From Salinimicrobium sp963739625 (GTDB taxonomy: Bacteria; Bacteroidota; Bacteroidia; Flavobacteriales; Flavobacteriaceae): a stretch of DNA of 64,000 nt. A model generated the notes under the pieces. It saw only the letters and a program-made list of their open reading frames with translations, was not told the origin of the DNA and made no database searches. The stretch's first letter is position 1; every line of letters starts with the position of its first letter. The stretch covers positions 6,051 to 70,050 of the forward strand of contig CAVUAU010000003.1 in assembly GCA_963739625.1 (NCBI GenBank). The letters are read 5' to 3'. Shown piece after piece: positions 42,861 through 51,587 of this stretch. A program made the position numbers and the translations under genes.

Positions 42861-43792
42861 CGACTTCGGCTTTGGCGGCTTCAAATTCGCTAATCATATT
42901 CCTGAGAATCTCTGCAGCCGGTTTAATATCATGGATCAGGCCGGCGATTTGCCCAATCTCCAGTTCTCCTTCATCAAGATCACCTTCAAACATTCCCTTT
43001 TTCGCCCGGGCCCTGACCCAGGAGCTCAATGAGATCTTCTTTGGTGGGATTCTTTGAATACAACTCTGTTACCTGCTCAAAAAAGCGGTTTTTGAGCAGT
43101 CTTACCGGTGCGAGTTCTTTGAGGGTCAAAATAGTATCGCCTTCCTGTGCAGCCACCACCCGTTCTTTAAAGGCGCGGTGAGAGGAGGCTTCTTCACTGG
43201 CTACAAACCTGCTGCCTACCTGCACAGCATCGGCTCCAAGTACCATGGCCGCGAGCATTCCGCGTCCCGTCGCGATCCCTCCGGCGGCAATTAGCGGAAT
43301 CTTAATTTGCTCTTTGACCATAGGGATGAGCGTAAACGTAGTTGTTTCGTCGCGGCCGTTGTGACCGCCGGCTTCAAAACCTTCGGCTACCACAGCATCT
43401 ACACCGGCAGCCTCGGCTTTCAATGCGAACTTCACGCTGCTAACCACGTGTACCACCTTTATACCTTTTTCCTGTAGGTGAGAGGTCCAGGTTTTTGGGT
43501 TTCCGGCAGAAGTAAAAACTATTTTCACCCCTTCTTCAATGATAATCTGCATGATCTCCTCAAGATTGGGGTAAAGCATGGGGACATTGACTGCAAAAGG
43601 TTTACCGGTCGCTTTTTTACATTTTTGAATATGCTCCCGCAGGACTTCTGGATACATTGAACCGGCGCCTATGATCCCCAATCCTCCTTCATTGCTTACG
43701 GCGCTGGCAAGTTTCCAGCCGCTCGCCCAGATCATCCCCGCCTGGATTATTGGATATTCAATGTTGAAGAGTTGGGTGATCCTGTTGGTCAT
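42850..43792 (-). CDS. Nitronate monooxygenase-like FMN enzyme (1-bp insertion)
   Basis: This is a 2-nitropropane dioxygenase/FabK-family FMN oxidoreductase. Motifs include YPIIQAGMIWASGWKLASAV, SNEGGLGIIGAGSM, FEAGGHNGRDETTTFTLIP, IAAGGIATGRGMLAAMVLGA and QVGSRFVASEEASSHRAFK. The frame as given ends QGPGEKGNV at 42986. Deleting one base in the GGGCCCGGG region near 43010-43015 continues GRAKKGMFEGDLDEGELEIG, QIAGLIHDI and ends AAKAEVATL at 42850 (313 residues), the normal family length. Enoyl-ACP reductase II is an alternative activity. Confidence 0.87.
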
Positions 43793-43809
43793 ATAAATAA
43801 ATTTTTAAC

Positions 43810-43836
43810 CCTGACAGGGTTCGAAACCCTGTCAGG
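43810..43836. repeat. Long hairpin of family B between mnmA and the monooxygenase gene
   Basis: CCTGACAGGGTT (43810-43821), loop CGA, AACCCTGTCAGG (43825-43836). The sequence is the same as the arms at 20283-20315, and lies in the gap between two minus-strand genes. Confidence 0.85.
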
Positions 43837-43847
43837 AGTCTATTTTT

Positions 43848-45035
43848 TCAAGAAATTACCCCCGAGCCTATCAATTCTTCGCCCTCATACCAGGCAACGA
43901 ATTGGCCTTCGGTAATAGAGGCTTGCGGTGTTTCAAATTCTATGTACAAACCGTTTTCTGTTTGGTATAGCGTAGCGTCCTGCAACGGCTGGCGGTACCT
44001 TATCCTTGCCTGCACCTGCATTTGCTCTCCTGCCTTTAACCGCAGATCTTCCCGAACCCAGTGAATCTCATCCGGGGCTACAAAAAGAGCTTTGCGATAA
44101 ATTCCCGGATGATCCTTCCCCTGCCCGGTATAGATCACATTCTCTTCCACATCTGTTTCGATCACAAATAGCGGTTCGGGCGTTCCTCCCACGGCAAGTC
44201 CTTTTCGCTGACCTTTTGTGAAGTAATGCGCACCCTGGTGCCTGCCCACGATCTTTCCTTCGGAAGGGGTATAGGAATATTTTTTTGAAAGAAATTCAAG
44301 CTCCTCATCTTTGCTGCTGAACTCAGGAGTTGCTGTTTTGTATTTTTCTTCGGAAGCAGGGATCTCCACGATAGCACCTTCTTTCGGCTGCAGTTTCTGC
44401 TGAAGGAATTCCGGAAGCCTCACTTTTCCGATGAAACAAAGACCTTGTGAATCCTTTTTTTCCGCGGTAACAAGATCCTGTTCAGAGGCAATTTTTCGCA
44501 CCTCGCTTTTCTGAAGTTCTCCTATTGGAAAAAGGGTTTTCGACAGCTGTTCCTGCGAAAGCTGGCAAAGAAAATAAGATTGATCTTTGTTGTTGTCTTT
44601 ACCCGAGAGCAACTGGTAAACGCTCTTCCCGTCCACCGAAGTCTCAGACTTCCGGCAATAATGGCCGGTTGCAACATAATCGGCGCCCAAGGAAAGGGCG
44701 ATCTTCATGAAAACATCAAATTTGATCTCCCGGTTACAAAGGACATCGGGATTGGGGGTGCGACCTTTTTCATACTCATTGAACATGTAGTCCACAATGC
44801 GCTCCTTGTATTCTGAACTTAGATCAACAGTTTGAAAAGGAATCCCCAGTTTATCTGCTACCAGCATGGCATCGTTGGAATCTTCCAGCCATGGACATTC
44901 CTTAGAAATGGTAACCGAATCATCGTGCCAGTTCTTCATGAACAGGCCAATCACCTCATAACCCTGCTCCTTGAGCAGGTATGCAGCAACACTTGAATCT
45001 ACACCACCCGATAAACCTACAACTACTCTTTTCAT
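43848..45035 (-). CDS. mnmA: tRNA-specific 2-thiouridylase MnmA
   Basis: MnmA thiolates U34 of tRNA-Lys, -Glu and -Gln. The P-loop is VVGLSGGVDSSVAAYLL. The catalytic cysteines lie in NPDVLCNREIKFD and DSQGLCFIGKV. The C-terminal part has YFTKGQRKGLAVGG and ends in a beta barrel. The ATG at 45033-45035 (395 residues, starting MKRVVVGLSGG) matches the family. A further-upstream ATG at 45071 would add a 12-residue extension reading through the palindromic motif at 45051, so I rejected it. Confidence 0.96.
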   Translation of the reverse strand: MKRVVVGLSGGVDSSVAAYLLKEQGYEVIGLFMKNWHDDSVTISKECPWLEDSNDAMLVADKLGIPFQTVDLSSEYKERIVDYMFNEYEKGRTPNPDVLCNREIKFDVFMKIALSLGADYVATGHYCRKSETSVDGKSVYQLLSGKDNNKDQSYFLCQLSQEQLSKTLFPIGELQKSEVRKIASEQDLVTAEKKDSQGLCFIGKVRLPEFLQQKLQPKEGAIVEIPASEEKYKTATPEFSSKDEELEFLSKKYSYTPSEGKIVGRHQGAHYFTKGQRKGLAVGGTPEPLFVIETDVEENVIYTGQGKDHPGIYRKALFVAPDEIHWVREDLRLKAGEQMQVQARIRYRQPLQDATLYQTENGLYIEFETPQASITEGQFVAWYEGEELIGSGVIS

Positions 45036-45141
45036 AATATTGATGCCATTCAAAAATGTCTTTTTTGACACCTCTTAAGGCGTGGCAAAATTACATAAAA
45101 TATGCCATTTTTGGAACTGCTGCAACTGCGAGCCATTAACA

Positions 45142-45168
45142 ACAAAGGCGGCAAAATGCCGCCTTTGT
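45142..45168. terminator. Strong hairpin downstream of the lipocalin-like gene
   Basis: ACAAAGGCGGCA (45142-45153), loop AAA, TGCCGCCTTTGT (45157-45168), a perfect 12-bp stem located past the stop of the minus-strand lipoprotein gene. Confidence 0.7.
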
Positions 45169-45188
45169 AAAATATCTTTGGGAAAGGT

Positions 45189-45587
45189 TTATGTCTGCCT
45201 GTTGAAAGTTAAAACAACGTTAGCACCCGCTACAGAAGCGGTAAAGGTAAAGCTGTTTGCATTAGTAAACTCAACGGTTCCGGGAACCGGCCCAAAATCG
45301 GGAATAAAAATAGTATAAGAATTGTCTGATGTTTTTTCCCATGTTCCGGAATCATCCTGAAGCGTACAATCATTCTCGTTGGTATAGAGCGCCCAATCGG
45401 CGGTCCCGTTTCCTGCGAGGTTTATGGTGGAGGGTTGTGGACAGTCCAGGTGGATAAAGGCAGGATTCACACTTACCAGCGTCCAGGTACCAACAATGCT
45501 GTTTTCAGAAGGGTCATCATCATCGCTGCTACAGGATGTGAAGGTGAACAAACCCATTAAAAATAGTAAAATAAGATGCTTTTTCAT
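45189..45587 (-). CDS. Lipocalin-like lipoprotein
   Basis: This is a secreted lipoprotein of 132 residues. The signal peptide ends in TFTSCSSDDDD, an acidic post-Cys stretch typical of Bacteroidota lipoproteins bound for the surface. The SIVGTWTLVSVNPAFIHLDC start and a small beta-rich body resemble the lipocalin-like DUF4488/DUF5004 domains. Ligand and function are unknown. It is a probable single-gene unit with the hairpin at 45142-45168. Confidence 0.75.
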   Translation of the reverse strand: MKKHLILLFLMGLFTFTSCSSDDDDPSENSIVGTWTLVSVNPAFIHLDCPQPSTINLAGNGTADWALYTNENDCTLQDDSGTWEKTSDNSYTIFIPDFGPVPGTVEFTNANSFTFTASVAGANVVLTFNRQT

Positions 45588-45663
45588 AACAGTTCAATTT
45601 TAGGTTGTAATGTAAATATATCAAAATTTCTTCTGAGATGTTAAACATTTGCGTCGCCCCGGG

Positions 45664-46335
45664 TTATTTGGAATAATTCTTCTCTTCCTTGAGATTTCCA
45701 TTCTCGTAGTACCGCCAGATCCCGGAGTGTTTGTCTCTGCTGTAATTACCTTCGCTAAGTAACTCTCCTTTCCCATTATAGAATTTTGCAGGGCCATGTA
45801 ATTCTCCGTTCTCGTAAGTTAGATCTTCCAGTACAACCCCTTTTTCTGAATACAATATTTTCTTACCCTGCAACGCTCCATTCCTGTAATGGGCTCTTTC
45901 GGCCACTTCCCCGGTGTCGTAAAAGGTGAGTTTTTCTCCCTGGAGTTCCCCATGCTCATAAGGCTCCAGCATCATGAGATCATTAGAATCCTTGTGATAG
46001 TATTTCCAGTCTCCTGTTCTTTGCTTCCCCAGCATTTGTCCTTCACTAATGACTTTTCCTGCCTGGCTAAGATACTTGACATCAACCGTGTCGCTGTCTG
46101 GACTAAAGACCATTTCTGCTACGGGATGTTTAAGTCCTTCTTGATAGAATTTAAACAGTCCGGTGCGTTTTCCATGCTCGTAGGTACCCTCAAATTTTAG
46201 CTGCTCCGGCTGTCCGTCAAAGTAGACCTTCCAGGAACCATGTCTTTTCCCGTTGTTGTCTGTACTGTTAATTTCCTGGCTTTTTGCCTGAAGGTAGCCT
46301 CCCAGGAGAAGTATTGTAAAAAATATTTTTTTCAT
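45664..46335 (-). CDS. Secreted MORN-variant (YwqK-like) repeat protein
   Basis: The 223-residue protein has a signal peptide (ending LQAKSQE) and about seven MORN-like repeats of pattern G-x-W-x-x-Y-x-x-G. Examples are NGKRHGSWKVYFDGQPEQL, EHGKRTGLFKFYQEG, LGKQRTGDWKYYHK and HSGIWRYYENGNLKEE. YwqK is an antitoxin-like protein in Bacillus. In Bacteroidota, such proteins are usually of unknown function. No toxin gene adjoins it, so a toxin-antitoxin role is not supported. Confidence 0.75.
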   Translation of the reverse strand: MKKIFFTILLLGGYLQAKSQEINSTDNNGKRHGSWKVYFDGQPEQLKFEGTYEHGKRTGLFKFYQEGLKHPVAEMVFSPDSDTVDVKYLSQAGKVISEGQMLGKQRTGDWKYYHKDSNDLMMLEPYEHGELQGEKLTFYDTGEVAERAHYRNGALQGKKILYSEKGVVLEDLTYENGELHGPAKFYNGKGELLSEGNYSRDKHSGIWRYYENGNLKEEKNYSK

Positions 46336-46456
46336 AGTGTCAATAGAATCGGGCTCTTTGGCCTCGTCTTTTTTTGTTTAAAGAAATTTAACTAAACTTA
46401 AACATTATATGCTTTTTTGATCCATTACTTTTACCCTATAACTAAAATTTATTCTT

Positions 46457-47432
46457 ATGGATGCTCTTTCAAAATTAGTAAAATTCACTGCATTAGGAAT
46501 TTTCTTTCTTGGTTTTACAGCCTGCAGTGATGATGACGACTCGGGTGGAACACCGGTGGTCGAGACCAATACTATTGCAGATTTTGTTGCTGCAAATGAC
46601 AATTATTCCTCACTTGCTGCTGCCCTTGATGCGGCAGGGTTAACAGCTACTTTGGATGGAAACACGAATTATACCGTCTTTGCACCCGATAATGACGCTT
46701 TCGCTAGCTTTTCTGGCCGATAATGGCTTTGCAACTCTTGATGAGGTTCCTGTAGATGTACTCACTCAAATTCTGCTCAACCACGTGCAGGAAGGTGAGA
46801 TCATGAGCGGTGATCTTAGCACCGGCTATATTGCGAGCATGGCTGTGGGTGCAGCTTCCGAAGAAAACCTTAGTATGTATATCAACACGGAAAACGGGGT
46901 GACTATCAATGGGGTCGCCAATGTTGAAACAGCCGATATTGAGGTCGATAACGGAGTGATACATGCGGTTGATGCGGTTATAGGACTGCCAGACATCACG
47001 ACTTTCGCGACTGCAGATCCAACTTTCTCCACCCTTATGGTTGCCCTTACCCGTGAACCTGATTACACTTTCGTGGAAACCTTAATGGCAACTTCAGATC
47101 CTGCACCTTTTACTGTTTTTGCACCAACAAACCAGGCTTTTGCCGATCTTCTCGCGGAACTGGAGGCATCGAGTCTTGACGATATTTCTTCGGAAGTGCT
47201 GGCAAAAACTTTAAGCTATCACGTTGTTACCATGTCTAACGTTCGTTCTACAGATCTTTCCGACGGAATGATGGTAACCACTTTAGCAGGAGATGACTTT
47301 ACTGCAAATCTTGGAGATAATGTTACGATTACCGATGTCAATGACAGAACCGCGACTGTAATTGCTGCCGATGTGCAGGCTAATAACGGCGTGATCCATG
47401 TTCTTAATACTGTTCTTTTACCTGAGTTATAA
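46457..47432 (+). CDS. Fasciclin (FAS1) double-domain lipoprotein (1-bp insertion)
   Basis: This is a secreted adhesion-like lipoprotein. The signal peptide ends GFTACSDDDD. FAS1 domain 1 begins TIADFVAANDNYSSLAAALD and has NYTVFAPDNDAFASF. The frame stops soon after, at 46723. Removing one T from the TTTT near 46711-46715 continues LADNGFATLDEVPVDVL and then YIASMAVGAASEEN. FAS1 domain 2 (about residues 175-324) has TPFTVFAPT-like AP-F-TVFAPTNQAF, HVVTMSNVRST and closes NNGVIHVLNTVLLPEL. The total is about 324 residues. FAS1 proteins are thought to mediate surface adhesion. Confidence 0.88.
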
Positions 47433-47462
47433 TTTGTTTGACAGGTTGTTGTGTTAGAAGCG

Positions 47463-47490
47463 AAAAGCCCGGGAATTTTCCCGGGCTTTT
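47463..47490. terminator. Bidirectional terminator between fasciclin and yidC genes
   Basis: AAAAGCCCGGGAA (47463-47475) and TTCCCGGGCTTTT (47478-47490), a perfect 13-bp inverted repeat between two convergent genes. Confidence 0.9.
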
Positions 47491-47510
47491 CATTTTCTAT
47501 AAATCTATTG

Positions 47511-49355
47511 TTACTTCTTCTTTTTTTGCTGCTCTGCCTGCTCCATCATCTCCTGCATCTTACGGGCAAACTTACCTTGTTTCTTAGGCTTCTTCTTGTT
47601 CTCCTGTATCTTGGCGTGGATCTTATCTTCATCGACAATGTAATTCTTGATCACCAACATGATACCTATAGTAATAAGGTTGGAGGTGAAATAATAAAGA
47701 GAAAGTCCGCTGGCATAGTTGTTAAAGAAGAACAGCATCATGAGTGGGGAAAGATACATGAGGAATTTCATGTTAGGCATTCCCGGCTGCTGATTGTTCT
47801 GCATATTTTGACCGGTGGTCATCGTCATATAGATGAAGATGGCGATTGAGGCCAAAATAGGGAAGAGGCTCACGTGGTCTCCATAGAATGGTATCCTGAA
47901 TGGCAAATGTGCGATCACATCATAGCTGGACAGGTCATCTGCCCACAAAAATCCTTTTTGTCGCAACTGGAAAGCACTCGGGAAGAACTGGAACAGGGCG
48001 TAGAATACCGGTAGCTGCATAAGTGCCGGTAAACAGCCACTCATTGGGCTGGCACCCGCCTTATTGTACAGCTTCATAGTTTCCTGCTGCTTCTTCATTG
48101 GATTGTCCTTGTACTTCTCGTTGAGTTCGTTGATCTCCGGTCTAAGGACTTTCATCTTTGCCTGGCTCAGGTAAGATTTATAGGTAACCGGTGAAAGCAC
48201 CAGCCTTACTACCACGGTCATCAAAATGATCGCGAGTCCGTAGCTTGGCAGGAATGAACTTAAAAATCCGAAGAAAGGGATAAAAACATACCTGTTGATC
48301 CAACCAAAGATCCCCCAGCCCAAAGGCATGATCTCATCAAGGTTGCGGTCGTAGTTGTTGAGGATCTGGTAATCACTTGGCCCGTAGTACCAGTTCATGT
48401 TGTAATTGAGCTCGCCGCCCTGCAGCTTCATTGGAAGGGTAGAGGCAAAGGCTTTGGTATAAAGTGTGTCTACCTCTTCATCTTTTACAAGATTCTCAGA
48501 CTTGAATTTTCCTGTTTCAAAAGGAGTGTCGGTCAAAAGAATAGAGGTAAAAAAGTGCTGTTTAAAGGCTACATACGTGATGTCGTTATCTTCTTCTTCA
48601 CCCGAAGAAAGCGCGTCGTCATCTCCACCGCCGTACTCATAAACGAGTTTAGTGTAGCGGTTTTCATAAGATATACTCTTAGCATGTCTAAATGCTTTCA
48701 TTTTCCAGTCAAGAGTGACAGGTTTGGAAGCATTAATTGTATTATTTAAACCCTGAGAACGCACCGAGAAATCGATCATATAATCGTCGGGCTTCAGGAC
48801 ATAGCGGTATTCCAAAAATTCGTCTGGGGAAGTCTTGAGCTTCATGGAAACTACCGTGTTTTCCCCATTTTTGGATACTGTGGGTTCAAAGTAGAGATCC
48901 TGTGTGTCGAAAGTCCTTCCGTCAGAGGTGGAAAGATTCAGGTTAAAGGTCGCATTGTTATCCTTGATAAGATATACAGGCTCATTGTTATAGGTATCGA
49001 AGTTTTTCAGCCTCACTTCAGACAGGTAACCACCTTTGTTGGCGAAGGTAAGCTCCAGCAAATCGCTTTCAACAGTAGTAGTCTTGTCGCCCTGAGAGGC
49101 AAGTTGTGCCGAATATCCAAAAGCGCCCAGGCGGCTCTCAGCCTGTGCAACGGCAGCCGAATCATTTGGCTGCAGCGCCAGTGGCTCCTGTTGATCCTGC
49201 ACCGCTTCATCGGGAGTGACCACCACCTCTTCTGTGCCGGCTTCTTCTTCAACTGCTTCGGGAGCAGATTGGTTCATGTACAACATCCAAAGCAGGATTC
49301 CGCCAATTAGCAGGAATCCAATGAGGGAGTTGATATCTAATTTTTTTTCTTCCAT
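47511..49355 (-). CDS. yidC: Membrane protein insertase YidC
   Basis: YidC inserts membrane proteins, with or without SecYEG. The 614 residues have an N-terminal membrane segment (about 11-27) and a large periplasmic domain (about 60-355). The C-terminal core (about 360-560) has YGLAIILMTVVVRLVLSPVT and YKSYLSQAKMKVLRPEI, then GCLPALMQLPVFYALFQFFP, ending with a basic tail (KKPKKQGKFARKM). A short Glu/Gln-rich stretch follows the first membrane segment. It is 8 bp downstream of pyrG, so an operon is likely. Confidence 0.97.
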   Translation of the reverse strand: MEEKKLDINSLIGFLLIGGILLWMLYMNQSAPEAVEEEAGTEEVVVTPDEAVQDQQEPLALQPNDSAAVAQAESRLGAFGYSAQLASQGDKTTTVESDLLELTFANKGGYLSEVRLKNFDTYNNEPVYLIKDNNATFNLNLSTSDGRTFDTQDLYFEPTVSKNGENTVVSMKLKTSPDEFLEYRYVLKPDDYMIDFSVRSQGLNNTINASKPVTLDWKMKAFRHAKSISYENRYTKLVYEYGGGDDDALSSGEEEDNDITYVAFKQHFFTSILLTDTPFETGKFKSENLVKDEEVDTLYTKAFASTLPMKLQGGELNYNMNWYYGPSDYQILNNYDRNLDEIMPLGWGIFGWINRYVFIPFFGFLSSFLPSYGLAIILMTVVVRLVLSPVTYKSYLSQAKMKVLRPEINELNEKYKDNPMKKQQETMKLYNKAGASPMSGCLPALMQLPVFYALFQFFPSAFQLRQKGFLWADDLSSYDVIAHLPFRIPFYGDHVSLFPILASIAIFIYMTMTTGQNMQNNQQPGMPNMKFLMYLSPLMMLFFFNNYASGLSLYYFTSNLITIGIMLVIKNYIVDEDKIHAKIQENKKKPKKQGKFARKMQEMMEQAEQQKKKK

Positions 49356-49363
49356 TCTAAGAT

Positions 49364-51064
49364 TTAAATAAAATCGCGGGCCTTGCCGCTGTCGTTTGCA
49401 TAGTCAATTTTTTGACCAAAAGAGGTTATTGTGCCACTCTGGCACTTAGTTTTTTCTTTGGAGTAGGTTTTGGCTGCTTTTACAAAGGCCACAAAAAGAG
49501 GATGAGGGTTGGCCACAGTACTTTTATATTCCGGGTGGTATTGGACTCCTACAAACCATGGATGGTCTGGGATCTCAACGATTTCCACCAGCTTTGTTTT
49601 GGGGTTTACTCCCGTACTTACCATCCCGTGCTTCTCAAGTTGTGAACTGTACCGGTTGTTATACTCATAGCGGTGACGGTGCCTTTCAAAAATACTGGCT
49701 GAACCGTAGACCTGGTGGGCGATAGAGCCTTCTTTAAGACTGCACTCCCAGGAGCCAAGGCGCATGGTGGCGCCCATGTGCGTGATTTCTTTTTGCTCTT
49801 CCATAAGATCGATCACAGGATGTGGGGTATCCTTATCCATCTCTGTAGAATTGGCATTCTTTAATTGCAGTACATTTCGGGAAAACTCAATGACCGCCAT
49901 TTGCATCCCAAGACAGATGCCCAAAAATGGCATTTTATGCTCCCGTGCAAATCTAACAGCGTCAATCTTTCCTTCAATACCACGCTCCCCGAAACCTGGT
50001 GCTACAAGGATCCCGTCGAGATGAGAGATCTTGTTGGTAATGGTTGTTTCGTTGATAAATTCTGAATGAATGCTCTCAATGTTCACCTTCACCTCATTTG
50101 CCGCACCGGCATGAATAAAGGCTTCCAAAATAGATTTATAAGAATCTTGAAGCTCTACATATTTCCCGATAAGGCCAATAGTTACCTCATGCTTGGGGTT
50201 TTTGTGCCGCTTCAGGAATTCATTCCATTGCGTCAGGTCAGGAGTAGAGTCATCGGGTAAAGCGAGTTTCTTCAGCGTCACCGTATCCAGGCCTTCCTGC
50301 AGCATCATGTTCGGTACATCATAAATGGTAGACGCGTCAATCGATTGAATTACCGCTTCCTGCTTCACGTTGCAGAAAAGTGCCAGTTTTCTTCTGATGT
50401 CGTCAGAAAGTTCGTGCTCTGTACGGCAGACAAGAATGTCAGCTTTGATCCCACTTTCCATCAGTGTCTTCACACTGTGTTGAGTAGGTTTTGTTTTCAA
50501 TTCACCGGCAGCCGAAAGGAACGGCACCAGAGTAAGGTGGATCACCAGCGCATTATCATCGCCAAGTTCCCACTTTAACTGCCTGACAGCTTCTATATAA
50601 GGTAAAGATTCAATGTCACCCACTGTACCTCCAATCTCGGTGATCACGATGTCGTACTCGTGGTTCTTCCCTAAAAGCTGAATTCTCTCTTTGATTTCGT
50701 TGGTGATATGTGGTACCACCTGCACGGTTTTCCCCAGGAATTCGCCGCGACGCTCTTTTTCAATCACGCTTTGGTAAATCCTGCCGGTGGTCACGTTGTT
50801 TGCCTGCGAAGTATTCACGTTCAAAAACCGTTCATAGTGCCCCAGGTCAAGATCGGTCTCGGCGCCGTCTTCGGTTACGTAGCATTCGCCGTGTTCGTAA
50901 GGGTTAAGAGTTCCGGGATCCACATTGATGTAAGGATCCAGTTTCTGAATAGTGGTTTTGTACCCGCGTGCCTGTAATAATTTTGCCAAAGATGCGGCAA
51001 TAATGCCTTTCCCCAGAGATGAGGAAACGCCGCCGGTGACAAAAATATACTTGGTTTCAGCCAT
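49364..51064 (-). CDS. pyrG: CTP synthase
   Basis: PyrG makes CTP from UTP with glutamine. The 566 residues have the synthase domain with TGGVSSSLGKGIIAASLAKL, KLDPYINVDPGTLNPYEHGE and the ITEIGGTVGDIESLP motif. The class I amidotransferase domain has APGFGERGIEGK, LGICLGMQMAVIEF with the nucleophile Cys, and VQYHPEYKSTV. A C-terminal tail of about 25 residues follows the amidotransferase. It is first in the pyrG-yidC operon. Confidence 0.97.
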   Translation of the reverse strand: MAETKYIFVTGGVSSSLGKGIIAASLAKLLQARGYKTTIQKLDPYINVDPGTLNPYEHGECYVTEDGAETDLDLGHYERFLNVNTSQANNVTTGRIYQSVIEKERRGEFLGKTVQVVPHITNEIKERIQLLGKNHEYDIVITEIGGTVGDIESLPYIEAVRQLKWELGDDNALVIHLTLVPFLSAAGELKTKPTQHSVKTLMESGIKADILVCRTEHELSDDIRRKLALFCNVKQEAVIQSIDASTIYDVPNMMLQEGLDTVTLKKLALPDDSTPDLTQWNEFLKRHKNPKHEVTIGLIGKYVELQDSYKSILEAFIHAGAANEVKVNIESIHSEFINETTITNKISHLDGILVAPGFGERGIEGKIDAVRFAREHKMPFLGICLGMQMAVIEFSRNVLQLKNANSTEMDKDTPHPVIDLMEEQKEITHMGATMRLGSWECSLKEGSIAHQVYGSASIFERHRHRYEYNNRYSSQLEKHGMVSTGVNPKTKLVEIVEIPDHPWFVGVQYHPEYKSTVANPHPLFVAFVKAAKTYSKEKTKCQSGTITSFGQKIDYANDSGKARDFI

Positions 51065-51203
51065 TTTAGAGAGGTGTTTGCTGCGTTTTTTATTCAGGGC
51101 GCTAAATTACAAAGAAGAAAAGAAAAAGAAACCATCTAAGCAGGAATATGTTAGGAAAACTTTAAGGCTTTTGAACCTTTTTTCTTCGGAAGAAGCCTGC
51201 CTC

Positions 51204-51437
51204 TCAACGCGGATATTTCTTCCTGATGGACCTGAGGATGTGTTCCATACCATTCAGCTGGAGCTCCTGTACCTGCTGCAGCTGCTGTCCCAGCTTTCCT
51301 TTTGGGAAACCCTGCTGCCTGAACCAAACCAGGTAGTACTCAGGCAGTTCAGATAAAAAGCGGCCCTTGTACTTTCCGAAGTGCATTTTGGCGTGCGCGA
51401 GATCCAGCAAAGCTTTATGATCGGGTTGAATTTCCAT
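51204..51437 (-). CDS. DUF3820 small protein
   Basis: This 77-residue protein has the DUF3820 pattern MHFGKYKGRFLSELPEYYLVWF, then FPKGKLGQQLQQVQELQL. It is annotated elsewhere as a putative quorum-sensing-regulated virulence factor, a name with weak support. The same pattern ends the exonuclease at 2040-2819, suggesting a nucleic-acid-related role. It lies on its own between pyrG and the divergent GH3-family gene. Confidence 0.85.
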   Translation of the reverse strand: MEIQPDHKALLDLAHAKMHFGKYKGRFLSELPEYYLVWFRQQGFPKGKLGQQLQQVQELQLNGMEHILRSIRKKYPR

Positions 51438-51587
51438 GTGGACGAAGTTCAGAAAAAAGATTCTAAAATGTCATTTTTGAGACCCGTTAAAAAAGACTTT
51501 TTCTGAAAAGGTTAAAATCATATTAATTGAAATCCCGTTAATGAACCGCCATTCGGCTTTTAAGTATCTTTCCAAAAATCTCATTTT

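Noticed and set aside
45036..45071. Upstream start for mnmA
   Set aside because: It would translate through the palindromic motif; the ATG at 45035 gives the conserved MKRVVVGLSGG start.
45664..46335. Toxin-antitoxin role for the YwqK-like MORN protein
   Set aside because: The family name suggests an antitoxin, but it has a signal peptide and no adjacent toxin gene.
47451..47849. Leu/His-rich ORF opposite the yidC 3' end
   Set aside because: The Leu-rich run is the antisense of the Lys-rich YidC tail.
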